Positions 10,691 to 22,200 of a stretch of DNA of 64,000 nucleotides are shown piece by piece. A program made the position numbers and the translations under genes. The stretch comes from Ischnura elegans (Eukaryota > Arthropoda > Insecta > Odonata > Coenagrionidae). Where the stretch lies: the NCBI RefSeq assembly GCF_921293095.1, contig NC_060249.1, forward strand, positions 79,061,907-79,125,906, given 5' to 3'. The notes beneath the pieces are model-generated. The model had not been told where the DNA came from, made no database searches, and saw nothing but the letters and a program-made list of their open reading frames with translations. The stretch's first letter is position 1, and every line of letters starts with the position of its first letter.

Positions 10691-12290
10691 ACCAAGATAA
10701 TAAAACGAATATTTACTTATATTTCAATGAAAAAATCGAGTCTCTAGGTTATGCTTGTGATCATACCAACATAACTACGAGAAAGCCTTTCGCAGAATCA
10801 TGAAATATGTTTGTGACTTCAATCGCATTAGCCTTACCCTAGTTCTCTGTTCGCTTTACGTTGTCGTCAGCCCGTGGATAATTTGTTATAGTTCTTTTAA
10901 ATTAAATGACGAATACTAAGTAGATTTTTTTTCATTTGCTTGGGCTGAATGGATTCTTATTGTTTGCTTTAAAGAAATTTCTGCGGAGCACTGGTGTCGT
11001 GTTTAAATAGTCATTTTCGTATGCGGCTAAGCAGGATTTGACTCGCTAATCTTCTCGATTTGTGAGTGTATCTGTTTTGTTATTGCAGTGGTGATATGCG
11101 AACTCTGTGCAAATAGAAAATGTACGTAGATAGTATTTTGACTTGTGTCAGATGTTGATATAGATTGCCTTTTTCCACCGATTTATTGCCGGTTCCCTAC
11201 TGATTCCAAACTCGTGTACTGTTATTCACGCAGGCATTCTATATCCGAAGGCTTTACTGGATAGTGGACTCGGAACTTGTCGATCAGCAGCCAAGTGCTC
11301 TTCTCACTTTTAGGTAGACTACCTCGCTCCCCTCATATCCTATACGGATTCAAATATAGTTAAAGGCTCTGTTGATGCCAAAATTTCTTACTTTCATTTC
11401 GCACTGAGCAGTTTTCATTGCCGCAGCCCTGATCTATGCAGTACGTTATCGTTCGCTTTAAAGAGAGATTACCTATTTTTCCCGCACTTGCTATGCGTAG
11501 AACATGACCACTTACGAAGTGACCTTTTCTCTCTATGTTTTCGTTTTTTACATATTTGTTCAGAACTGGGCATAGAACGACGTCCCATTGTCGCCTTCAT
11601 GATTTTTGAATATGCTCTTTGGAACTATCTTCATTATTGCGGGTGATGTTCTTATAACCGTGGTAGCCAAGGAATTTCAGCTAATTATCTCCGTTCCGTA
11701 CCTCATAGTACAGTGAAATTTCACTTTTTAATCGCGTTAATTGCAGTATATGAATTAAATACGTACCGACGAATGATGAAGTGAATTTTTTTTTATAATA
11801 CTTAGATCCTTAGTGTGGTATTTGGTGATCACTATGTCCTCCTATTTTATTTTTATTTCGGATTATACTCTATCTATCGATGATATCAGTTTTCTCGTCG
11901 CTCAGTGCCGTTTCCTCGAAGGGAAACTATTAAATTTCTGCGGCCATTTACTATTTCTACGGTCTCTACCTTTGCGAATCTTCCCTAAAAGCTTTCCTCT
12001 CGCCAGCCTTTTCTTCGCCGCAGTCAATTTGTGAATTTATTGCTGGTGGTTCTGTCCGAGTTGGTCGGTGTTTGGGCAGATTGGAAGCGACTAGTGTTGA
12101 TGGTTGGTCCCAAATTTAAATTTTCCTTCATTCTTCGAGAGCTCAGGTAATGCATCGCTTTGTCTGGTCAGTGTTGAAATTTGTTTGCAACGTCCCATTG
12201 ATCACCTTTATCGATATCCCATCAGCTTTTTCTGTGTTCATCCTCTCTAGGTAGATGGATGTTGCGTTTTTTCTTAAATCCTGTATCTCT
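10691..12290. other. Non-coding sequence, nothing recognised
   Basis: AT-rich intron-like sequence without a convincing frame or repeat. Confidence 0.5.
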
Positions 12291-12296
12291 GCGCCA

Positions 12297-12331
12297 CTAA
12301 TGCAATTCCTTTTGTGTCGTTGCAGGTAAGA
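12297..12331 (+). promoter_or_regulatory. Candidate recursive-splice (ratchet) site
   Basis: CTAAT at 12297-12301 is a consensus insect branch point. It is followed by a pyrimidine-rich TTCCTTTTGTGTCGTTG, then CAG|GTAAGA with the junction at 12325/12326. Acceptor and donor are fused with no exon between, which is the definition of a ratchet point in long arthropod introns. It lies 3.07 kb after the predicted exon 1 donor and on the same strand. Alternatives are an ordinary acceptor of a cassette exon that happens to begin GTAAGA, or chance. Confidence 0.42.
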
Positions 12332-12946
12332 ACTACCACACCCATCCAGTTTTTCTCCATCAGTGGCCTTGCTGCGGCTTCAGAGTATATCGAGTATACT
12401 GATATAGTGAGTAAGATCTGCATTTATTGTCATCGAATTCTTCAGTAGTGACGTGTGAACAAGAAAAAAATGTACTAGAGTGGATAAATTGGAATCCGTG
12501 TATAAATTAGTGATTTAATCCAATCACCCCATAAGGATATGGGTTCCAGCGAAGTAATATTTTAGCCGTGAACTAAATAAATTACTATGGAAAGCTGTAC
12601 GATTCCTTGGAGACTGCTATGTGGGAATGGGGAGCGCTGCACAGATTTTACACGGATTAAGATGAGAGCCACTTGATAATTGGAGTCTGTGTGCTAAGCG
12701 TGGAGTCTTTACTCAATTTTGAAGGGATTTCTTTGCAAGTGACACGGTAAACCACGCTATAGTTCCAGGTCCTACAGAAACGTTACCAAGGAGGTAATTT
12801 AGTCTGAGTGAGCGAAAAAGTATATGGATCCATTTTCCCCTAACTATAAAGGACTAAAATAAATGATGGATATAACAGAGACCCTTAAATTACTCACACC
12901 GCGCACTTCATCTTTTTTTTCTCTCATTGGTAAACTTTTGGTAACA
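12332..12946. other. Non-coding sequence, nothing recognised
   Basis: AT-rich, with no convincing frame. A frame on the - strand running from 13224 down into this stretch overlaps the retroelement terminus that follows and is not considered coding. Confidence 0.5.
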
Positions 12947-13083
12947 TATATATGAGCCGTAAGAATGGGTAGCGAGTGGGTACCCGAAACGTCGGCGTTC
13001 TTACATAATCTTACCCGCACGGTATCCCGAGAAGATTTTTCAAATTTTGGTAACCTCTCGCCACACGAAAGTTGTGGCGGGTA
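12947..13083 (+). mobile_element. Penelope-like terminus with hammerhead-like module
   Basis: The core reads TAAGAAT, then stem GGGTA (12967-12971), a 9-base loop, TACCC (12981-12985), GAAAC (12986-12990) and GTC. This matches the hammerhead order of core, stem II, GAAA, then GUC. The part after it (GTCGGCG, TCTTACCCGC, GGTATCCCGAGAAGATTT) aligns with both arms of the inverted repeat at 55801-55972. Another hairpin, CGCCACA/TGTGGCG, lies at 13059-13079. Penelope-like retroelements are known to carry hammerhead motifs in their terminal repeats. The 5' core here is TAAGAA rather than CUGAUGA, so ribozyme activity is doubtful. No reverse transcriptase is attached. Confidence 0.5.
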
Positions 13084-16000
13084 AAATATAGAATCATTCT
13101 GCCTGCAACGTACCATGCGGGATCTTAACTCCTTCCTAACATCGGTGGGCGCAATGGTTGTTACTTCCTTTCTTAATCCCTTCTTCCCTACAATCTCCAA
13201 TATCCTCCGGCGGCATCCAAGCAAAAGTAGGGAAAGTGATTGCTCTCTTCATCGTGTTTCATATTTTCACATGAATAGGAAATGTGAAGGTTTAAATGTC
13301 TTGCGATTATTAAGGAATGGCGTTCTATGGGAGAGAAAAACACCGTAATCTTTTTTTGCCTTCTGAGGTGCGAAAATTCTTCGTATCCTCCTCGATGGCC
13401 GTTGGTCTTCCATTCAAAACTGTTACCTTGATCCTCCTCGAGGAGCTATTAACCTACGCTGGCACCAACCAGTCCATTTCCTCAAGCGAAGAAAAGATAA
13501 GGGCCATCTTTGAACTCGTGTTCATATTGTCATTGATTTTTCTTCGCAATAAAATATTCCTTTTGGAGTATCGTCGATGGCCGAGTCCTCCTAAGCTTTA
13601 TAGTGCTAAGCCATAAATACCCGTCTATTCGGACTGTGCAGATGCGATTGTGGTGAATTACCATGTTCCCGGTAGTTTTGCGATCGCTTTTAAAGAGGTA
13701 ACTTCAAATTTAAAGTATGAGTTGTGAAAAATATACGTATGTCTAGGTAGTGTTATGCTATAGTACCTGTTCACTTACCATGGGAGTCACATTGGAAGTC
13801 TGAAATGGTAATTTTTGCCCGTGGTCTAACTGGAACGCAAAATATTCCTTCGTACTACTTAACGTCGTTGTGCATTTGAAAAAGCCTGTTCTTTGATGTA
13901 TTTAACCCGTTCTATGCCTATTACCGATACGTATCACCTGAATGTATTAATTAATGAATTTTAGGGCTGGAACACGGTATACAGTGAAATTTATAATTTT
14001 TGTCGTATTTTATAAGTATTAATATATTGGTCTTCCATATGCATTTTCATACCCATTCCCTTTCATGCTATTTATGGGTCGTTTGGAATCTTTTCGAATC
14101 CTTCGGAATCACCTTTATTCGGAATTGGCGAACTTCGCAATTTTTTCCCAAGTCATAATCGTGGTTTGCTCGAAATGCCGCTATTGAAAATCACACTCAT
14201 ACCTTTATTAAATTTTTCATCTTATTTTCAAACTCGGTACAGTTATCAGAGATAATAGAGTCTTTAAAGCTTGCAGATGTATCCTTACGTCACGACATTC
14301 CTACAAGTTGCCCCTATTGATTCTGGGAGTTGCCTTTGAACCTGAGGGCTGCGTCTATTTTTAGGAACATATTTCATTTTGATTTGAACTTTCGAGAGTT
14401 AATTTGACCTTTGAATGCAGTGTGTACTTAACACATTATCTTTGTAACTCCTCAATCTTCCTTGTCTCCTTATATCTTGCAACACTCGTATATCCCTCCA
14501 TTCGATGTATAATCACCATGGTAGAAGATTCTACTTGAGGGACTCGACGTCTGTATCACGAAAGAAAAGGTGGGAGGATGTGTTGTCAATAAACCCATTA
14601 AAAGCTAAGGCACGCGATGGGCCAATTCCTTTACAACTTCACGATCGAACTGTGAGGCAAAAACCTGTCATATTCCCTCTTCTGTTGCGCAAGCCAATCA
14701 TCCTTTGCGGGGATATCTATTTACAGGGAGAAGCCGCAAACAGTTTCTGGTATATCAATCGGAATGGACGTCTTTAATTGTTTACCTTGGCCTCACCTTA
14801 GCGAAGCGAACTCTCGACCGAAAAGGTCTTCATTCCTTCGTTCAAAATCATATTGTATCTTAGTGAATGGAAGTTTTCTCGAATTATTTATGTGGCGTTG
14901 ATGTGATTGTATTCGTTTTAACGTCTACTTAGTTTATCTACATAATTCCGTTCAACATAATGCTTACAAGTTATCGTATTCATACTATCTAAACTTTAAA
15001 GTTCCTTTTCTACGTTAAGCCGTAAATTTCGAATGGGTTTGGACGAAAGTGTGTTTATCGTGAATGGTGGGATATCTCAGTAAATTGAAAAGTTCATAAA
15101 TTGTTCCGTACTTATTGCTTGTATTATTAATACAAAGACAATTTGCGAAGAATTTCAGTTTTGAAATATGCGTCGCAGTGCTCGAAGATATCCATTTTAT
15201 ATGACTCCCGCATTATTTAAAATTTTACTTAAGTTGCTACTGAAATTTCTACCTACTTGGTGAACGCCGCTAATTGATATATTTTTCCCACCGAATCATT
15301 TATTTGCCCGTAATTTTCTCGTTCAAGTTGATTTGTATCGAAAATTTCTACGTAACACGGGCATTTCCAAAAGGATTGGACAAAAGTAGGTTTTTTTGAA
15401 TGGTAGGACATCTCAGAAAGTTGAAATAATCCTCAATTATTCCATGTGTATTCCCAATCTGTATTTTCTTCTTCACTGCAGTATCAGGCCTTTTTCTGTT
15501 CTCTAAAGCTCGACAATAAAACTAACGTGAGTTGAGTATGTAGTTAGAACCTTCACTCGCTGCGATTAGGCCGTTTGTTTAAGTCATGCTCGTTTTTGGG
15601 AAAGCATATATTTTCCGGTTTTGAAATATAGTGAGCGATATATATTAGATTTTCCTATCGGTTGGCGTTCATAATGAATTTAAGCATTTGCTCAATCGCA
15701 TTGTAATTTTTTTCACATAGGTAGTGATGACGTATTTGATGCCATATAAATGTTCAAAGAGGCCCACAAGCAGTACAAATGCCTCCTTTTCCTCAGTTCT
15801 TAACATGTAAGTCGAAGATGTGGATTCCTTTGGCCCCTGCACTGATATTATTATTTTCATTTGGATGTTTGTATCGTTCCATCTTTCAACATAGAATAAA
15901 TTTTTATGCCTTTTTTAATTCGCGATTTGAACTCTAAAAGTCTTAGGGTTATGTCCTTAAACGAAATGATAGTCAATGAAGTATTATTATTCTAAGGGAT

Positions 16001-19000
16001 GAAAAAATTGTCGAAAATCCTAATTAAGTTTTTTCTCTGTTATATCACCACTAATTAAACCGTAGTTCATGGCGCAATGATTTTACAAATAAGCCCCAAG
16101 ATTCAACATCGAAACAATTAAATCTTGTCCCAACTTTTCAAGGTTAGTTCCCCATTATTAATGGACTGAAGTTTAGGTATTCGGATGATTAATTCTCCCT
16201 CTTCCGCTTCAATTTGGCGCTACAACAACATGGGTTGACCAGGAAGAGTGAAGGCGCGCATCTTTGTTCCGAATCGTAATCGCTCCATTCCCGTCCCGAC
16301 ATTTATGACCGCTGAGCGATGGTGTTCTCCGCCCCTTGTTTCAATGGCGCCCCTGAAGAGATCAAAACCCCTGACACCGCACCGCGGACTCCGGCGTGAT
16401 GGGTAGAATGGTTTACAGCGAGTGGACGAGTCTCGGAGAGGGAGGCGGGAGTCGTTTGGTATTGGATTGAAATAAATACATTTATTGCTCTAGGACATTT
16501 CTCTAAGAACAAAAATGATTCGGTGATCAAACATCATTGGGTAAATATTAATATGGAATAATTACCATAGAAACATAGAGTCATGAAATCAACTCACTCG
16601 CTGTGAGCGGTACACGAACAAGGAATGCAACAAATGATTTCCATCATTCGAACTTCAAAAAGAAAAACATATCATACACGATATTCCAAAAAATTATTGT
16701 TAGTTCCATCATAGCAATAATAAGTAACATTATTGCCAATCAACTGCCCAGCGATAAATGGAAGAGAGCAGAGCCAATGAGGAAAAGTTATTGGAACAGC
16801 TTTAAGTTACATGAAGATAAGAAAAAGCAATCAATGAAATATAGAAAATGTACATTTTTGTCATACCGCCAATATGTTATAATGAGGCGGTAAGCAATTA
16901 ACTATAGATTTTAGCCTTAAACGATTTCAAAAATCCAATATTTTTTTATTTCATGTGGTTTGGAGGAAGGCATCCGTGGGATACATAGTGTGGTATTAGT
17001 GTCAGGGGAGGGAAGAGAGGCAATATTATTCCTCCACCCTCCCCCTCTCCTTCACTTCTGAGTTGATTTATGAACACTTGTCGTTGCAGGCAGTTGGAAA
17101 TGTGGCGTTGATTGGCTCGTGTCGAATTCTCTCCTCTCCCAAGCCACCCTATCGCCCCGCGCGTTCACCCTCTTATCCTGCCTTGTCACTCGGGGAGGGA
17201 CACCCGCGGAGTCCGTGGCGACTCCGAAGCGACCTATTGGCGAACCCCACGCGTGGTGTGGGTTGGATGTGTTCGTCCATTCCTACCCTTTTTTCCTTCC
17301 TTTTTCCATCTCCGCTGACGATTCTTGAAGTTTTTTCTCCCCTTCCTTTTGTTTCTGTTCCATGTCATATACCCTTCTGCTCTCTGTCTCGCGAGACACA
17401 CTGCAATGCCGAGAAAACACGCGTACTGTCTCGGTGAAGCGCGACCTAGGTGGTCTCCCTCTCTCTCGCGATTATAAATGAATGAGAGAAGAGAACGACA
17501 ACCATATCGGTGTTATTCTTCCGGATCGGCGTTTTCTGCGGGGTTTTGAATTTAAATTTCGTGTTTTTCCCTCTCATTCTCGTCCACTCGCGGCTCATTA
17601 AGCATGTGGATTGCATATGAATGGGCAGAACCGGTGTGTTTGTATTTGCAATTTATGCTAGTTTCCATTTCCATGTTACCGCGGCCCACCTTTGAGAGTG
17701 CTTTCGCTTCCTGTGCAGGAATTCCTCGCAGTAAATCCTTTTTGGTCTCGGTACACAGCGATGGCAGTTGTTTTTCGTAATTTAAAAAGTTAAATGATAG
17801 GAATGTCTACTCCGAACAACATAGTGGTCCATTAAATTTCTTTCTGCTTCATTTTTGTTCCACTATAACCTTTTATTTGTGATTGTATTCTTTTGTAAGT
17901 TATTACGACTTGGAAAGTCTAAAAGACTGATTGCAAATTGCCGTAATGTGGACATAACTATGATCTCAAGCGTACTGTAGCTACGGTATGCTTTTATACC
18001 ATTCTCAAGTTATTTACCGTAGATTGATAGTGTTATCCATTGATTTCTCTGGTTAAATGTTATAATCTGTAATTCCTTCACTTTATTTGCAATTAGCTGT
18101 ACCTCTAAATCGTGTGAAATAGCCTCTTATCTACTTTATTGGAATACTCATTCCCCATGCATCAATACGTACTATAATTTATCAGCAGAGCTCAATTTGG
18201 GGATGTGGAACAGGCGTGACTCGCAATGTACTCCATGTAATTCTCCCGTGACCAATGGAATAATTTTAGCAATAATTATTATTCCTCCTCTCTATTATTG
18301 ATTAATATTACTTAAAGGAAAAGTTACAATCATGAGTAGTAATTTTTTAAATTAGGATCGTTTTATGTGATTACAGTAAATTAAAGTATGCTGTTTGAGT
18401 GGTTTAGGAATATCTCACTTTATCAAACCTGGAAGGAAAGCAAAACTATGGTGTTTTAAGAATAAGTTGAACTTGGTCATATACCTTCGATAAATTCTCA
18501 CTTACATTTCGTGCCTCATTTATATTTGCATTTATTTCTTTAATCGACGTATTTTATGTATTTCCAAGCAGCCACAGATATTTTTAAACCCTTAAGTGGT
18601 GATGAAATTATTTGATGTACCGATTCAACGTATATTGTTCGTGGGTTATATAGATCGTGTTTGTTACGAGTTTTGAAAGTAGTTGAAATTTTATTAGCGT
18701 CATTAAAAGGGAGTAGCCTTGGAACTAAAACTTAAGTGACTCAATCATTGTTCTACGATCAGCAGTTTCCGATTTAATGAGAAATATCTGCATCATATAA
18801 TCCATGTCAAGCTAAGATTTTTCCTAGGTTATATTTTGAACCTCGTACCACACTCAGCAAGAATACTCACTCACTTTAATGCTTTTTTGATGATATTTTG
18901 CTTGTTCGGAACCTGAAGGTTTGTAAAAAATGTGAAAGTAATAAATTGAAATTGGGTCCTATGATATCAAGTATTGCTTGATTTTAACGCTATTTTGTAA

Positions 19001-19083
19001 CTATATATCTGGTGATGCTATCGTTATTCTTCGAGCTGGGTCAAGCCAAGTACTGAGAAGTAGCTGCTAATACTAAGCTCCCC
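13084..19083. other. Non-coding sequence, nothing recognised
   Basis: Six kilobases of mainly AT-rich sequence with GC-richer patches at about 16230-16450 and 17040-17440. Frames in the second patch are pyrimidine-rich artefacts. An acceptor-like CGTTGCAG at about 17090 has only a weak pyrimidine tract. No repeat or RNA was recognised. Confidence 0.5.
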
Positions 19084-19269
19084 TCAGCCAATCTCTTTTT
19101 CTTGGCATTCCGAGCTCACCTGCCTTCCGGCCATAACTTCGTAGTCCGTAATCCCATGCAGTCTTGACCATTCGGCATTCTCCTCCACCATTCTCACCCA
19201 ATAGCCATTCCTCACTACAACCGCTCTTTCCCTTTTGAGTTTGAAAGGGTCATCGGTCGTTACGTTGAG
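19084..19269 (-). pseudogene. Possible LINE C-terminal fragment
   Basis: On the - strand one frame is open from about 19269 to the TGA at 19084-19086, about 61 codons without an early ATG. It reads protein-like, with KLKRERAVVV, then WVRMVEENAEWSRLHGITDY and EVMAGRQ before the stop. The pattern of a basic stretch, then 'MVE..EW.RLHG.TD', then a stop resembles the C-terminal tail of non-LTR reverse transcriptase polyproteins, which often end in a DREEW-like helix followed by an HG.T segment. No reverse transcriptase or endonuclease motifs are adjacent, so this would be a short 3' remnant. It could also be chance. Confidence 0.28.
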
Positions 19270-22200
19270 TCAAGACTTGAGGATGTTGAAGGACATGGTG
19301 TTTTCTTGATGAACGCCATCAAGTCTTACATGGGGCATATCAGGGGCGCGCGGGCATCATGTTTTTCTTCTGTTTCTTATTTTCCTTTTTCACTCTGTCT
19401 ATCCCCGACTGGCCGGCCCGTCGTTTCGTCCCATCATGGCCTACCGCGTGGACCACACAGTCATCCTTTGAGGCTAATGCAATTACAATAAAAATAATGA
19501 AAAAAACGAGTTGGGGGTTTTAAAGGTTCTCTCTCGTCCGGCCTCCCTCCTAGCGAGCCTAGCTTGCTCTCCGGCTTGGGTTGAGGTGAGGGGGCTGTGT
19601 CCGACATGAGTCTGCGAATTTGTTATGCTGAGACAAGACGCCGCTTTGAGGAATGGTTGTCCCTTGGTAAATCGATTTTTCACCGGTCGCAATATAGGGG
19701 AGGTCTTCTTCCGAAGCCTCGCTGTCGCCTGTTGTGATCTTTATTGAGCGGCGCGCGTGAGGTGGAATGCGAGCTTCAGAACAAAAGGTGTAAAGGGAAA
19801 CGCTCGAGTTGGAATGGGTCTCCCCTTCCCCACCATAAATTGATATCCTCTAGCTTTGCCATGAGCTTAGCTTCGGTCGTTGATTTATCACTTTCCGATA
19901 TCAGTTTCCTGAATCAAATTTCTGTGTCCACGATAAAAAAGTTTTACTTTTCAGCGCACACGTTGTGTTGTTTCCTTCAGGAATTCCTGTATGATTTTCG
20001 TATCGAGATAGAGATGCGATGGATACTTATGGGTCTGATTTCGACTTGTTCATTTCGACTTGTTTCCTTCGTCATCGTTTTGCATCTTTACGTGGCTCTG
20101 GATGGAATAATGCTGACTAATAGCCTATCACGGGATATGAATTTTCACTCACATGTTTCCTTTTCGCTAATGGTTCCTGTGATATTTTTTCATTACATGA
20201 TGGCTTCGATATGAGAACATTTTGAAGGGCTGCATTCATTCGTGTGGCTCCATGCCGTCGTAATTTTAGCTAACGAGTTCACGGCTTCGGATGATGCTTC
20301 ATAACCTGATGAGAGGTGAATTCATTTGCCCCATTTTAACGGTAATGAGTGTGATATTAATGTTAACCGAATTCAGTGCCACTGATGAATGGGAAGTAGG
20401 CAGGGGTTGCTCTTGTCAGTTGTGGTTATGGTATAGAAAGCAGCGGTTGAATTTTAAACCTGCGTATAGCACTGCTTACCGATTAAACATTCATTGTTGA
20501 TGTGGCTTTGTCATTATTCAGTTAACTGAGCGCAGACATCGTTTTACCTGGTTTCAGTGAGCTTAAAAACTCTGTTTAATTGTTGCTACTCAAGCGTAGC
20601 TATTCTTGTTAAATATTTTACTTATGTGGAAGGCTCCTTCAAACCTCTTCTTTCCATATTTTAAAATTAATTTATCTTACAGTTGTATGTAAAAACCGTC
20701 TTAACTATTTCCTCCTTGTTAGAATAATATTTTGTATTTTCTCTTATTTTATGATATTAATATTGATTTTGACCTGGAAACTCCCTGCACTTAGCTTAAT
20801 GTAAAGGTTAGAGTCCTTAATGTTCACATTTTTGAATGAATGTTTCTGTCAAATACATGTTTCATTTTTTGTGCCCAAGCATTGCTATATTTGTTGCTAG
20901 GTTATTATTTTCTGGCCATTATAGGGTTGTAATTAAGGGCTTCCTATATTTCCTTGCCGTTAATATTCATCTACTACTTCATTGCATACCCAGTGAACAG
21001 ATCATGTTCCTAATTTAATGAAGATGTCACTTGCTAGAATATTGACTTCAAATTCTTCACGCTCAATACCTCTTTGAGGATATTTTATTGAGAATATGCC
21101 TTCAAACCTATCGAAAAACCTTGTGATTAAAGATCAATTCTATTCCTCCGCATGTATCTGTGTTCAGAAATCATGCACCGTCTGCACTCAATACCCATTA
21201 CCCCTGGCATGACCAAGTCGCTCTGGGAATGCGGGTAGATTTTAATGGATTTAATGCGCTCACCCATACGTGTCCGGGCATATGAGCAAATAGAGTGACA
21301 CGTCGCCCGAATAATGAATTTCGTCCCGATCCACCAACGCCGCGAATATTAGTCAACACTTCATAACTTGCGGTTTTATGGCTTAATTAGGCGTCAATTC
21401 CTCCGTATCCTTCTCCCACCCTCTCTTACCCTCCTCTCACCTATCCTTATTTCTCCGCCCACTTCTCCCCGGAGCGCGTCTGGTTTGTAATTTGTTGCCT
21501 CCCATCCCATATACACCCTCCTCCCTCGACTCTCCTCTATGGCTCGGCGGTGGTGGTGTCAACGTCGGGCGTTTTCATCTCTCGCGCGACACCCAGCCGC
21601 AAGATTGATGTTTGTCAAGATGAAGGGAAATTGGGAGTTGAGGAATATAAAGGGTGGTGGTGTCGGTGGGGTTACGTATATATATATAGTCTCGTAAAAG
21701 GACCCCTCCCCACTTCATTATGTAGCGTTATTAACCCCTTGCGGTCGCACCCGGTGATATAACACAAAAGGCGAAAAGGGGATCACTTCCGGTGGTGATG
21801 CTGAGACTCAAATGGAGATTAACCTTTTACGATATATATCGACTTGTGCCGAGCGTGGCGGCGGGTCGTTCCAGTTTGGATGGCCCTCCTGGAATGTCCA
21901 GCATTCCATCCTCCCTGTCCTACCTCCCCTGTTTCTGCTTTGTCTCCGTATCCTTCTTGTTGTCCGGGAAGACTCCATCCTTCTCCCATATAATAGGTGG
22001 GCTGCACTCTTTTGGTAACCTTTCACACTCCATAAATATGTCACCCTACTTGTAGCACTGAAACTTTTTCTATTGTTTTCTTTTTTCCTATCCATTTCAA
22101 GAATATATACTTTCGTGTTGTAGTAATTTATGTGGTTTTTGAATTTTCTGCATATTTTTCCTACGTTTTCAATCTTCTTTATAAGGTTAGGTAAACAATA

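Noticed and set aside
19420..19440. CCATGATGGGACGAAACG on the - strand as a further hammerhead module
   Set aside because: No stem can form between ATGATG and GAAAC, and the flanks match no other copy.
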